A DNA stretch of 42,635 nt from an uncultured Lachnospiraceae bacterium (GCA_947564305.1 CANOBT010000031.1:1-42635), one strand, 5' to 3'. Shown: positions 17,163-25,421, counted from the first letter of the stretch. The notes: generated by a model not told the origin, from the sequence alone. Translations and numbers: made by a program.

Positions 17163-17714
17163 ATGAAGAATTTTTCAGTCAAAACAATCGTAGCAATCGG
17201 AATCGGCGCAGCGTTATTCTTTGTTTTAAGCACTTATGTTGCGATTCCTACACCCATCCCGAATCTGAAGGTGAGCGTACATTATCCGGTGATCGCAGTG
17301 ATGGCAATGCTGTTCGGTCCGGTGGCAGGATGTCTGATGGGATTAATCGGACATTTTCTGAGTGATTTGGCAAGCGGCTGGGGCGTTTGGTGGAGCTGGG
17401 TTGCAGGTTCTGCATTTTTCGGGCTGGCAATGGGCTTTATCGGTTATAAGATTGACCTGGCAAAGGGTGACTTTGGAATCAAAGGTGCTGTGATATTTAA
17501 TGTGGTTCAGATTATTGCACATTTAATCGCATGGGGATTGATTGCACCGGCATTGGATATTTTAATCTACAGCGAGCCAGTGGAGAAGATTTTCCTTCAG
17601 GGAGCAGTCGGAAGCGTTGGAAATATCGTTTCTACAGCGATTGTAGGTACGATTCTGTGCTTTGCATATGCGGCTACAAGAGCAAAAAAGGGCTCATTGA
17701 AGATGGAAAAATAA
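17163..17714 (+). CDS. ECF transporter S component, UPF0397 family
   Basis: The 183-residue membrane protein begins MKNFSVKTIVAIGIGAALFF, the hallmark of the UPF0397 group of ECF substrate-binding subunits, with five to six hydrophobic segments and the DLASGWGVWWSWV region. It binds an as yet unproven small molecule and delivers it to the energising module encoded immediately downstream (fused ATPases and EcfT). I chose the ATG at 17163, after AGAGGAGG, rather than an upstream in-frame ATG at 17088. The placement after SAM hydrolase and nucleoside hydrolase hints at a methionine-, SAM- or nucleoside-related substrate; this is inference from context. Confidence 0.9.
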   Translation: MKNFSVKTIVAIGIGAALFFVLSTYVAIPTPIPNLKVSVHYPVIAVMAMLFGPVAGCLMGLIGHFLSDLASGWGVWWSWVAGSAFFGLAMGFIGYKIDLAKGDFGIKGAVIFNVVQIIAHLIAWGLIAPALDILIYSEPVEKIFLQGAVGSVGNIVSTAIVGTILCFAYAATRAKKGSLKMEK

Positions 17715-17728
17715 GACGAAATATAAAG

Positions 17729-17757
17729 AAGGGTGGCTTTTTCTGCTGCCCTTTTTC
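17729..17757 (+). terminator. Attenuating hairpin between the S-component and ATPase genes
   Basis: AAGGGTGGC (17729-17737) pairs with GCTGCCCTT (17745-17753) including two G-T pairs, followed by T residues. It sits inside the operon, so it may set a higher level of S component than of the energising module. Confidence 0.55.
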
Positions 17758-17804
17758 CGCGTTTATGGAATGATAAGTTGTGACACTTAAGGAGGATGCA
17801 GCAG

Positions 17805-19514
17805 GTGAAAGAACCAATTATAAAATTCGAGGATTTTGGCTTTCAATACGATGCTCAGGCAGAGCCGACATTAAAAAATATCAATCTGGAGATTTATCCT
17901 GGTGAGAAAATTTTGATTGCGGGACCGTCAGGCTGTGGGAAATCTACATTGACCCATTGTATGAACGGGCTGATTCCGTTTGCCTATCCGGGGGAGTCTA
18001 CGGGGAAGCTGACGATTGAAAATAAGGAAGCGAAGAAGCTGAGTATTTTTGAAATTTCCAAGATGGTTGGCACGGTTCTGCAGGATTTGGACGGACAGTT
18101 TATCGGACTGACTGTGGCGGAAGATATCGCATTTGCATTAGAAAATGCATGTGTGGGTCAGGATGACATGAAAAAGGAAGTCAAGAGGGTGGCCCAGAAG
18201 GTTGGAATCGCAGGCCATCTGGAGCATGCGCCGGATGCATTGTCAGGTGGGCAGAAACAGCGGGTTTCTATGGCAGGTGTTATGGTAAATGAAGTAGACA
18301 TCCTTTTATTTGATGAACCCTTGGCGAACCTGGACCCGGCTACCGGAAAGAAAGCCATTGAGATTATAGACCAGATTCAGAAGGAGACCGGCGCCACGGT
18401 TATTATCATTGAACATCGTCTGGAGGATGTGCTCTGGCGAGATGTGGATAGGATCGTGCTGATGAAGGACGGGCGCATTGTCACGGATGCGCCTCCGGAT
18501 GAACTGCTTTCCACAGACGTATTGTTGGAAAATGGAATACGTGAGCCTCTGTATCTGACTGCCTTGAAATATGCCGGCGTGGTGGTAAAACCAGAGAGTA
18601 AGCCTCAGAGTATCCGCAGCTTAAGCTTGTCAGAGGCGGATAAGTATCTTGTTCGGGAGTGGTTTCATGCAAGAAAGGCTCCGATTGAAAAGGAAAAGCA
18701 GAAGGTTCTTCTGAAGGCGGATAAGATTGATTTTACATATGAAAATGGCTTTCATGCATTGAAGAACATTGATATTGATATCCATGAGGGGGAACTTTTA
18801 GCAATTGTAGGTACCAATGGAGCGGGGAAATCTACATTTTCTAAGGTGGTGTGCGGATTTGAAAAGCAGCAGATTGGAACGTTGACCTTCCAAGGGGAGG
18901 ATATGAAGGATTATAGCATCAAAGAGCGGGCCGACAGGATTGGATATGTGATGCAGAATCCCAACCAGATGATATCCAAGCCTCAGATTTTCGATGAGGT
19001 GGCATTCGGGCTGCGTCAGAGAAAAGTCCCTGAAAATGTTGTACAGGCAAAGGTGGAAGAAGTGCTGAAAATATGCGGTCTGTATCCTTTTAGAAAATGG
19101 CCGGTATCTGCATTGAGCTTTGGACAGAAGAAGAGAGTGACCATTGCCTCCATATTAGTTCTGGACCCGCAGATGATCATTCTGGATGAACCTACGGCGG
19201 GACAGGATTACAGGCATTACACGGAAATCATGGAATTTCTGCATGAGCTGCATGACAGAGGGATTACGGTTGTTATGATTACGCATGATATGCATTTGAT
19301 GCTGGAGTATGCGCAGCGTGCGATTGTATTTTCAGGGGGAAAGGTGATTGCAAATGACACCTCGGCCAATATATTGACCAGTCCGGAGATTATTGAGCAG
19401 GCGAATCTGAAAGAAACTTCTCTTTACGATCTTGCGCTTTTGTGCGGGATTGAGGATGCAAATCTGTTCGTACAGCATTTTATAGACTATGAAAAGGAGG
19501 AGAAAAGAGGATGA
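17805..19514 (+). CDS. ECF transporter ATPase, two fused ABC domains (YkoD/EcfA-EcfA' type)
   Basis: The 569-residue protein contains two complete ABC ATPase domains. Domain 1 has Walker A GPSGCGKST (residues 40-48), signature LSGGQKQR and Walker B ILLFDEP. Domain 2 has Walker A GTNGAGKST (about 336-344), signature LSFGQKKR and Walker B MIILDEP. Together they replace the separate EcfA and EcfA' subunits and power import by the S component. I chose GTG 17805, nine bases after the AAGGAGG at 17789-17795; an in-frame ATG at 17796 abuts that site too closely. The stop overlaps the EcfT start by four bases. Confidence 0.94.
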   Translation: MKEPIIKFEDFGFQYDAQAEPTLKNINLEIYPGEKILIAGPSGCGKSTLTHCMNGLIPFAYPGESTGKLTIENKEAKKLSIFEISKMVGTVLQDLDGQFIGLTVAEDIAFALENACVGQDDMKKEVKRVAQKVGIAGHLEHAPDALSGGQKQRVSMAGVMVNEVDILLFDEPLANLDPATGKKAIEIIDQIQKETGATVIIIEHRLEDVLWRDVDRIVLMKDGRIVTDAPPDELLSTDVLLENGIREPLYLTALKYAGVVVKPESKPQSIRSLSLSEADKYLVREWFHARKAPIEKEKQKVLLKADKIDFTYENGFHALKNIDIDIHEGELLAIVGTNGAGKSTFSKVVCGFEKQQIGTLTFQGEDMKDYSIKERADRIGYVMQNPNQMISKPQIFDEVAFGLRQRKVPENVVQAKVEEVLKICGLYPFRKWPVSALSFGQKKRVTIASILVLDPQMIILDEPTAGQDYRHYTEIMEFLHELHDRGITVVMITHDMHLMLEYAQRAIVFSGGKVIANDTSANILTSPEIIEQANLKETSLYDLALLCGIEDANLFVQHFIDYEKEEKRG

Positions 19515-20335
19515 TTCAGTTATTTAATTATATAGACAGAGTTTCTCCGATTCACAGACTGACAGGGGCATCCAAGCTGGCATGTATGCTTTGTTGGGTG
19601 TTGGCAGCCATGGTGACCTTTGATACCCGGTATTTGATTGTGCTCACGGTTTTTGCAGTGGTTTTGTTCAGAGTGTCGAAGATTAAAGTAAGTGAAGTTA
19701 AGGTAATCTTGATTTTTTCGTTGGTGTTTTTGTTTATGAATAACCTGCTGATCTATCTGTTCTCACCGGAGCATGGTGTCAGTCTGTATGACTCAAAGAC
19801 TGTGCTGCTTACAATCACATCAAGATACACCATTACCGCACAGCAATTGCTTTACCATGCAAATGTGGTTCTGAAATATACGGCAACGATTCCGGTGGTC
19901 ATCCTTTTCGTTTCGACGACACAGCCGAGTGAGTTTGCCGCATCACTGAATAAAATCGGGGTGAGCTATAAGATTTCATATTCTGTGTCTCTGGCACTCC
20001 GTTATATTCCGGATGTGGTAGATGAATATCGTTCTATTTCATTGGCGCAGCAGGCAAGAGGCGTGGAATTGTCAGGAAAAGAAAATATTATCAAAAGGCT
20101 GAAAGGGGCGACAGCAATCCTGATGCCATTGATTCTGTCCAGTATGGACAGGATTGAAGTGGTTTCCAATGCAATGGAACTGCGCTGTTTTGGAAAGAAT
20201 CCGAAACGGACTTGGTACAGGGAGCGGAAATTTACCCCATTGGATTATGGAACCATTGTGCTGGGCTTTGTGCTGATTGGTATTTCACTTGGACTGCAGG
20301 TATTGAATGGAGGACGATATTGGAATCCGTTTTAG
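19511..20335 (+). CDS. ECF transporter transmembrane subunit EcfT (YkoC-like)
   Basis: The 274-residue protein has the EcfT layout: hydrophobic segments in residues 25-75 and 105-140, and the two cytoplasmic coupling motifs, AQQARGVEL and AMELRCFG, whose Arg residues contact the ATPases. A last hydrophobic segment lies near 250-265. ATGA overlap with the ATPase gene shows coupled translation. It completes a dedicated three-gene ECF importer, which is followed by a terminator. Confidence 0.93.
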   Translation: MIQLFNYIDRVSPIHRLTGASKLACMLCWVLAAMVTFDTRYLIVLTVFAVVLFRVSKIKVSEVKVILIFSLVFLFMNNLLIYLFSPEHGVSLYDSKTVLLTITSRYTITAQQLLYHANVVLKYTATIPVVILFVSTTQPSEFAASLNKIGVSYKISYSVSLALRYIPDVVDEYRSISLAQQARGVELSGKENIIKRLKGATAILMPLILSSMDRIEVVSNAMELRCFGKNPKRTWYRERKFTPLDYGTIVLGFVLIGISLGLQVLNGGRYWNPF

Positions 20336-20366
20336 AAAGAGCTGAATAGTGATAACAATACAAAAA

Positions 20367-20397
20367 ACAGACACCGTAACAGGTGTCTGTTTTTTTG
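20367..20397 (+). terminator. Terminator after the ECF operon
   Basis: ACAGACACC (20367-20375) and GGTGTCTGT (20382-20390) form a perfect 9-bp stem with a 6-base loop, followed by seven T. Confidence 0.92.
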
Positions 20398-20450
20398 TAA
20401 TATACCAAAGCCCAGAAAGAAGTGAAAAACTGGCTGTTTTTCCTAACTCA

Positions 20451-21227
20451 TCACATTCTAAGGAGCCCTGTCATCTTATTGCCATCCTGTTCCATCTTCC
20501 GCTTCTGCAGCATCATGGATACACTCTGCAGTGTCTGCTGATGTTTCAGCTCCATAAGCGTCTTTGCGATATCGGTATCGCCCATCTGACTCTTTGATGC
20601 GGTCAGATTGATGGATGCATAATCATTATAATCAATAGCATATTCAAGCCGGTTAGACTGTGCGCCTAAAGAACTGCGTTGGCTGGTAACCTTTGTTAAA
20701 GCATCATCAATTGCCTGAAGGTCAAAATTGCCTTTCGTAACATCAAAATCCGCAATGCCAAGCGCTTTCGTCATGGAATCTACTGAATTATTCACCGTCA
20801 GAGAGCCGCCGCCTCCGCCAGGTACCAGTTCGATGCCATTAGTCCGGCTTCCATCCAACAACTTGGTGCCATTAAAATTCGTCTGCGAAGCAATCTGATC
20901 AATGCTGTTCTTCAGCTGATCAATCTCCTTCTGGATTTCAGCACGGTTCGTATCATTCAGGATGGAGCTGGAAGCCCGAAGCGCTAATTCACGCATCCTC
21001 TGTAAATGGTCTGTAACGCTGCCCAATGCTCCGTCGGAAGTTTTCAGCAGATTAACGCCGTCACCAAGATTCTTCGTTCCAGTGTTATAACCTGTAATCT
21101 GAGCCTCTTCCTTCTTGGTAATCGCTAATTCAGCAGCTCCGTCAGCCGCAGACATCAGTCTATTTCCACTTGCAATATGCCCATATAAATAAGGAGATGT
21201 GCTGCTAATTCCAGAAATACCACTCAT
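20451..21227 (-). CDS. Flagellin-family protein, short form
   Basis: The 258-residue protein has the flagellin D0/D1 core: an N-terminal part with GNRLMSAADGAAELAI, DGVNLLKTSDGALGSV and SQTNFNGTKLLDGS, and a C-terminal part with SSLGAQSNRLEYAID and a final helix ending TGLLRM. The variable D2/D3 domains are nearly absent; a glycine-rich turn (PGGGGG) replaces them. LQRMRELALRASS (residues 75-87) corresponds to the TLR5-recognised region of D1. I start at the ATG at 21227, after AGGAGGAAGAG. No other flagellar gene is in the window, but a sigma-28-like promoter precedes it, so it may belong to a regulon encoded elsewhere. Filament role is unproven. Confidence 0.92.
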   Translation of the reverse strand: MSGISGISSTSPYLYGHIASGNRLMSAADGAAELAITKKEEAQITGYNTGTKNLGDGVNLLKTSDGALGSVTDHLQRMRELALRASSSILNDTNRAEIQKEIDQLKNSIDQIASQTNFNGTKLLDGSRTNGIELVPGGGGGSLTVNNSVDSMTKALGIADFDVTKGNFDLQAIDDALTKVTSQRSSLGAQSNRLEYAIDYNDYASINLTASKSQMGDTDIAKTLMELKHQQTLQSVSMMLQKRKMEQDGNKMTGLLRM

Positions 21228-21279
21228 GTCTCTTCCTCCTTCCAAAAAAACAAAATATTAAAAAGTCCTTATACATATA

Positions 21280-21306
21280 CTATCGTACGAAACTTGAAAA
21301 AGTTTA
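21280..21306 (-). promoter_or_regulatory. Sigma-28 (SigD/FliA) type promoter of the flagellin gene
   Basis: On the minus strand TAAA (21303-21306), a spacer of exactly 15 bases and TACGATAG (21280-21287) fit the consensus TAAA-N15-GCCGATAA with the CGATA core intact, about 50 bases before the start codon. Confidence 0.8.
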
Positions 21307-21377
21307 CTGTTTTTTTACAATTTATGGAAGAAATTTTACGTTTTTTTAAAAGATAGTGTACGTCTGGCTCAGATTTT

Positions 21378-21386
21378 TGTTATAAT
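21378..21386 (+). promoter_or_regulatory. Extended -10 promoter of the threonine aldolase gene
   Basis: TGTTATAAT (21378-21386) is a perfect extended -10 element, 26 bases before the start codon. The -35 region is poor, as usual for this class. Confidence 0.65.
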
Positions 21387-21412
21387 AGAGGTTACAAAAA
21401 GGAGGATACGGT

Positions 21413-22438
21413 ATGATTTCTTTTGAAAATGATTACATTGCCGGCGCGCATCCGCAGATTTTAAAACGACTGATGGAAACAAACCTGGAACCACTTTCGG
21501 GTTATGGAGCAGACCCTTATTGCGAAAGTGCAGAGAAGAAAATCAGGGAGGCCTGCGGGTGTCCGGATGCAAAAGTGGTATTTTTGACTGGAGGTACGCA
21601 GACAAATGCAGCGGTCATTTCTTCGATGCTGAAGGATTACGAAGGAGTGATTGCGGCGAAGACGGGCCATGTCAGTGTTCATGAGGCCGGGGCAATCGAA
21701 TATACAGGACACAAAGTGTTGGAAGTCCCTCAGGAAGAGGGGAAGATTGTGGCATCTGTCCTTAGAGATTATCTGACGGGTTTTTACGGGGATGAGAACC
21801 ACGAGCACATGGTATTTCCGGGAATGGTTTACATTTCTCATCCAACGGAATATGGCACGCTCTATACAAAGGCAGAATTGGAGGAACTGGCCGATATCTG
21901 TCATTCTTATCAAATTCCGCTGTACCTGGATGGGGCCCGCCTTGGTTATGGGCTGATGAGCCGCCATGCGGAGCTGACATTACAGGATATTGCGAGATTG
22001 TGTGATGTGTTTTATATTGGCGGAACAAAGGTGGGAGCTCTGTGTGGAGAGGCTGTTGTTTTTACAAAACAAAATCAGCCGCCTCATTTTGTGAATTCCA
22101 TAAAAAAGAGAGGCGCTCTTCTTGCCAAGGGGAGACTTTTGGGAATACAGTTCGATACGCTTTTTACGGACAATCTGTATTTTGAAATCAGCCGCCATGC
22201 GATTGAGATGGCGGAGGAATTGAAAAAGATCATACATAGTAAACAGATTCCGTTTTACTTGGAGTCTCCTACGAACCAGCAGTTTGTGATTTTGGAAAAT
22301 GATAGAATCAAAGAGTTGAAAAAGAAAGTGATGTTCAGCTTTTGGGAACAATACAATGAAAATGCATCGGTGATTCGCTTCGTGACCAGCTGGTGTACGA
22401 CGAAGGAAGATTTGGCGGCATTGCGGGAGATTTTGTAA
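21413..22438 (+). CDS. Low-specificity L-threonine aldolase (PLP-dependent)
   Basis: The 341-residue protein is a fold-type I PLP enzyme of the threonine aldolase/beta-eliminating lyase family: SFENDYIAGAHPQIL, GGTQTNAAVISSML, HVSVHEAGAIEYTGHK, IPLYLDGARLGYGLM and the cofactor lysine K206 in YIGGTKVGALCGEAVV. It cleaves threonine or allo-threonine to glycine and acetaldehyde; the reverse reaction is possible. It is a single-gene unit with its own promoter and a terminator after it. Confidence 0.92.
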   Translation: MISFENDYIAGAHPQILKRLMETNLEPLSGYGADPYCESAEKKIREACGCPDAKVVFLTGGTQTNAAVISSMLKDYEGVIAAKTGHVSVHEAGAIEYTGHKVLEVPQEEGKIVASVLRDYLTGFYGDENHEHMVFPGMVYISHPTEYGTLYTKAELEELADICHSYQIPLYLDGARLGYGLMSRHAELTLQDIARLCDVFYIGGTKVGALCGEAVVFTKQNQPPHFVNSIKKRGALLAKGRLLGIQFDTLFTDNLYFEISRHAIEMAEELKKIIHSKQIPFYLESPTNQQFVILENDRIKELKKKVMFSFWEQYNENASVIRFVTSWCTTKEDLAALREIL

Positions 22439-22467
22439 GGATGAAAAAATAGAGAAAAAGATGAAAG

Positions 22468-22509
22468 AACTGCAGTACGGGAGGTAGAACTCCTGTACTG
22501 CAGTTTTTT
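22468..22509 (+). terminator. Terminator between convergent genes
   Basis: AACTGCAGTACGGGA (22468-22482) pairs with TCCTGTACTGCAGTT (22491-22505) with one G-T pair, followed by six T. On the other strand the hairpin ends in a T-rich stretch too, so it may act for both convergent genes. Confidence 0.9.
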
Positions 22510-22553
22510 CGACTGTAATTCGTTTATCCCGAAAGGCTGTCATCGGCAGCTGA

Positions 22554-24827
22554 TTAGTTGCTTCCCTTTAATTCATCCAAAATCTGCTGTATCTCTTCCT
22601 TGCTACAAAGCCCGAAACTTACCATATTGCGCAGCGGCATGGAGATTGCCATTGCATCATTCATCTCGTCTGAAACGGCCACGTCTCCTGCAGGCTCGCT
22701 GTCATCTTCCTTTTCAGGGTTAGCGAATAATTGAACCATCATATTTTTCAGACGGATACCGTGCTTCTTGCTTCGTTCGTCTTTTAAAAGCTCTCCCAAT
22801 GTCGTGTTCATGTGGAAGTTTAATGGAAGCGGACGGCTGCCTGTCATCTGAACCTGTGCAGCCAGACGAATATCTCTGGAGGAAGCACCGATTAGGAGCT
22901 CATAGGTTCCATTAGCAGCATACCAATCTTTGATTTCCGTATTATACCAAGCGAAACTGCGCTTGTCCAAGGTCATGGTGACAGTTTTTGTTTCGCCAGG
23001 TTCTAAAGCGACTTTTTGGAATCCTTTCAGCTCTTTGTCCGGCCGGCGACAGGCACCTGTCCTATCGCGGACATAAAGCTGTACAGTCTCTTTCCCGGCA
23101 ATGTTTCCGGTATTCGTAACATCCACAGATACGGTCAATGTGTCAGAGTCGGTCATTTCTGTTTTGTCTGTGCTCAGATTGCTATAGGCAAATGTAGTAT
23201 AAGAAAGTCCGTGTCCAAATGGGAATGCAACATTCATTTCTTTTGCGTCATAATAACGATATCCCACAAAAATCCCTTCTTGATAGAATGTCTTATCTCC
23301 ATCTCCGAAATTCAGATGTGCCGGATTGTCGGCAAGCTTTACAGGCAGAGTTTCGGCAAGCTTTCCGGAAGGGTTCACTTTGCCAAATAGGATATTTGCT
23401 GCAGCGCTTCCGCCGGCTTGCCCGCCAAGGTATGCCTCCAATACGCCTTTTACTTCTGAGAGCCAAGGCATTTCTACAGGAGAGCCATTGTGCAGGACGA
23501 TAACGGTATTGGGTTGCACCTGGAGAATTTCTTGAATCAGCTTGTTTTGGCAGTCCGGCAGTCTCATATGCTGCCTGTCATATCCTTCCGATTCAAAGCT
23601 GTCCGGTAGTCCGGCGAAGATAACTGCCTTATCTGCATTTGCCGCTTTTTCGATTGCTTCTTTTGCAAGTGTTTCATCGTATAAGTCGCGGTCAGACGGG
23701 AAACCTTCTGCGTAGTCTATATGACCGATTTGGGAAGCAGCGTCTAAGGCATTATCCACGCGGAAGCTGTTAATGTGGGAGCTGCCGCCGCCCTGGAAAC
23801 GTGGAGTCTTAGCGAATCCGCCGATGAAAGCAATTTTTTCCTCTGTGTTAAGGGGGAGGATATCCTCATTCTTTAAAAGAACCATGGACTCTTCTGCGAT
23901 ATGCTGTGCCAGCAGATGGTCTTCCTCCATAGTAAATGGCAGCTCCTGACGGTTGTCGGTCCAGTGGAATACGATGCGCAGAATCCTTTCTACCGCAAGG
24001 TCAAGTACGGATTCATCCAATGTACCATTTTTGACTGCATTCACAATCTCCTCATCATTGACTCCGTTGGAGGAAGGCATTTCCAATTCCAATCCAGCCT
24101 TTAGGGCGGACACACGTTCATTGACCGCACCCCAGTCGGACATGACATATCCTTCAAATCCCCACTCATTCCTCAGGACTTCTGTGAGAAGCCATGGATG
24201 TTCAGAGGCATAGATGCCGTTTATTTGATTGTAAGAGCACATGACGGTCTGCGGCTGTGCTTTCTTAACAGCGGTTTCAAATGCAGGGAAATAGATTTCA
24301 CGCAGAGTCCGCTCGTCAACCTCGGAGGAGTTGCTCATACGATTGAATTCCTGGTTGTTTGCCGCAAAATGTTTGATAGAAGTTCCTGCATTTTGTGACT
24401 GGACACCCTGGATAAATGCGGCTGCGGTTTCTCCGGCAAGGTATGGGTCCTCGGAATAGTACTCAAAATTTCTTCCGCAGAGTGGGGAACGCTTGATATT
24501 TACGGCTGGTCCAAGAACCACAGATACATCCGTAGCCTGGGCCTCTTTTCCGATTGCAACGCCGAATGTATGCATTAATTCCCTGTCAAAAGAGCAGGCG
24601 CTCAGGCAGGCAGGAGGGAAGCAGACCGCTTTGATACTTTCGTTAAGACCAAGATGGTCGGCCTTGTCATCCTGTTTGCGGAGTCCATGAGGGCCGTCGC
24701 TGACCATGACACTGGGGATTCCCAGGCGTTCAATGCCCTTGAGATGCCAGAAGTCAAGACCGGAGCACATACCAGCTTTTTCTTCCAGAGTCATCTGGCT
24801 GATGAGTGATTTTAAATCTCTGTCCAT
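22554..24827 (-). CDS. Glycoside hydrolase family 3 beta-glucosidase
   Basis: The 757-residue protein has the three-domain GH3 layout: N-terminal barrel with VMVSDGPHGLR, GTSIKHFAANNQE (K152-H153) and the nucleophile D231 in GYVMSDWGAV; an alpha/beta sandwich (about 300-500) with SHINSFRVDNALDA; and a C-terminal fibronectin III-like domain with VDVTNTGNIAGKETVQLYV. A tail of about 80 residues follows. There is no signal peptide, so it acts in the cytoplasm on imported beta-glucosides or oligosaccharides. The start has AGAGGT upstream. No sugar transporter lies beside it. Confidence 0.94.
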   Translation of the reverse strand: MDRDLKSLISQMTLEEKAGMCSGLDFWHLKGIERLGIPSVMVSDGPHGLRKQDDKADHLGLNESIKAVCFPPACLSACSFDRELMHTFGVAIGKEAQATDVSVVLGPAVNIKRSPLCGRNFEYYSEDPYLAGETAAAFIQGVQSQNAGTSIKHFAANNQEFNRMSNSSEVDERTLREIYFPAFETAVKKAQPQTVMCSYNQINGIYASEHPWLLTEVLRNEWGFEGYVMSDWGAVNERVSALKAGLELEMPSSNGVNDEEIVNAVKNGTLDESVLDLAVERILRIVFHWTDNRQELPFTMEEDHLLAQHIAEESMVLLKNEDILPLNTEEKIAFIGGFAKTPRFQGGGSSHINSFRVDNALDAASQIGHIDYAEGFPSDRDLYDETLAKEAIEKAANADKAVIFAGLPDSFESEGYDRQHMRLPDCQNKLIQEILQVQPNTVIVLHNGSPVEMPWLSEVKGVLEAYLGGQAGGSAAANILFGKVNPSGKLAETLPVKLADNPAHLNFGDGDKTFYQEGIFVGYRYYDAKEMNVAFPFGHGLSYTTFAYSNLSTDKTEMTDSDTLTVSVDVTNTGNIAGKETVQLYVRDRTGACRRPDKELKGFQKVALEPGETKTVTMTLDKRSFAWYNTEIKDWYAANGTYELLIGASSRDIRLAAQVQMTGSRPLPLNFHMNTTLGELLKDERSKKHGIRLKNMMVQLFANPEKEDDSEPAGDVAVSDEMNDAMAISMPLRNMVSFGLCSKEEIQQILDELKGSN

Positions 24828-24867
24828 GAAATTTTACCTCTTTTCTATGTGTTCATTCTGTGGTTTT

Positions 24868-24876
24868 AGTATAACA
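24868..24876 (-). promoter_or_regulatory. Extended -10 promoter of the GH3 gene
   Basis: The minus strand reads TGTTATACT, an extended -10 element about 40 bases before the GH3 start. The gap 24877-25049 holds no gene that I can see. Confidence 0.55.
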
Positions 24877-25049
24877 CGTTGTGAGGATAAGCTATATCAA
24901 AATACGGTTATTTATGGTAAAATCTTGTCATTATTTTTATAATATAAGTTGCTTTTGGGGAAATTTTATAAAATGTTTAACTAGTATTTGAGAGTGGCGC
25001 CGAGGGGATATCGGAAGAATGGAGTGGTTCTATAATTTGTCAAAAGAGG

Positions 25050-25078
25050 TTGAAAAAACGGGACGTTAATGATATGCT
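25050..25078 (+). promoter_or_regulatory. Promoter of the type I toxin gene
   Basis: TTGAAA (25050-25055), a 17-bp spacer and TATGCT (25073-25078). It would give a leader of about 90 bases before the toxin start. Confidence 0.65.
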
Positions 25079-25093
25079 TATATCCAGTGAAAA

Positions 25094-25167
25094 GCACCTA
25101 TGACAGGGTGGCAGCCTCCCGAGTGTTTAAAACCCGACTTGCCGGGAATACATAGGAAGGGAGGTGC
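25094..25167 (+). promoter_or_regulatory. Toxin mRNA leader with sequences complementary to its ribosome-binding site
   Basis: CCTCCC (25115-25120) is the exact complement of the toxin ribosome-binding site GGGAGG (25159-25164). GCACCT (25094-25099) complements AGGTGC (25162-25167), and CCTATG pairs with CATAGG. The leader can thus hide the ribosome-binding site, a known feature of type I toxin mRNAs. Confidence 0.5.
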
Positions 25168-25172
25168 GTAAT

Positions 25173-25292
25173 ATGACTGCTGCGGATATGATTTTGATAT
25201 TTATAGGCATTATCAGCCTACAGATATCCTTTGGAGGTTTAGTCATTGCGTTTCTGACCTTTCTCGATTCGAGAAACAGTAAGAAGAAATAA
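25173..25292 (+). CDS. Putative holin-like type I toxin, 39 residues
   Basis: The small protein MTAADMILIFIGIISLQISF...FLTFLDSRNSKKK has one hydrophobic span (about residues 6-30) and a short basic tail, as in the holin-like toxin (Hol_Tox) family found in type I toxin-antitoxin loci of Firmicutes such as TxpA/RatA. Such peptides damage the membrane when expressed. The start has GGGAGGTG upstream. A predicted antisense RNA overlaps its 3' end. A second, broken copy lies at 31328-31419. It is too short for most gene finders; the call rests on sequence type, duplicate conservation and the antisense arrangement. Confidence 0.8.
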   Translation: MTAADMILIFIGIISLQISFGGLVIAFLTFLDSRNSKKK

Positions 25293-25386
25293 AAAATGCC
25301 TATCCTGTCAGCCCACGGGATAGGCGGTGTCCGTAAGGACATAAAAACCACCGGGAGCATCCACCTATGGAGTGGGTGCTTTTCCT
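25287..25386 (-). ncRNA. Predicted antisense RNA antitoxin (RatA-like arrangement)
   Basis: A transcript of about 100 bases is predicted from the promoter at 25393-25421 to a terminator made by GCCTATCC/GGATAGGC (25298-25305 and 25318-25325) and followed on the minus strand by a T-rich tail. It is complementary to the 3' untranslated part of the toxin mRNA, the layout of type I antitoxins. The limits are estimates. Confidence 0.65.
25356..25384 (+). terminator. Terminator of the toxin mRNA
   Basis: AGCATCCAC (25356-25364) pairs with GTGGGTGCT (25372-25380) with one wobble pair, then TTTCC. It lies opposite the 5' end of the antisense RNA. Confidence 0.7.
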
Positions 25387-25392
25387 ATATCT

Positions 25393-25421
25393 AATATAGC
25401 AGAGGCGATTAAAAAATTCAA
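25393..25421 (-). promoter_or_regulatory. Promoter of the antisense RNA
   Basis: On the minus strand TTGAAT (25416-25421), a 17-bp spacer and TATATT (25393-25398). The same spacing and -10 box recur in the second copy of the locus. Confidence 0.75.

Larger units (their letters stand above)
25201..25402 (+). repeat. Direct repeat, left copy (toxin/antisense RNA locus)
   Basis: This segment is repeated at 31328-31532 in the same orientation. Over the toxin-coding 92 bases I count five differences; the non-coding remainder is also highly similar, with a 3-base length difference. The two copies bracket the lacI-yia region. Confidence 0.92.
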
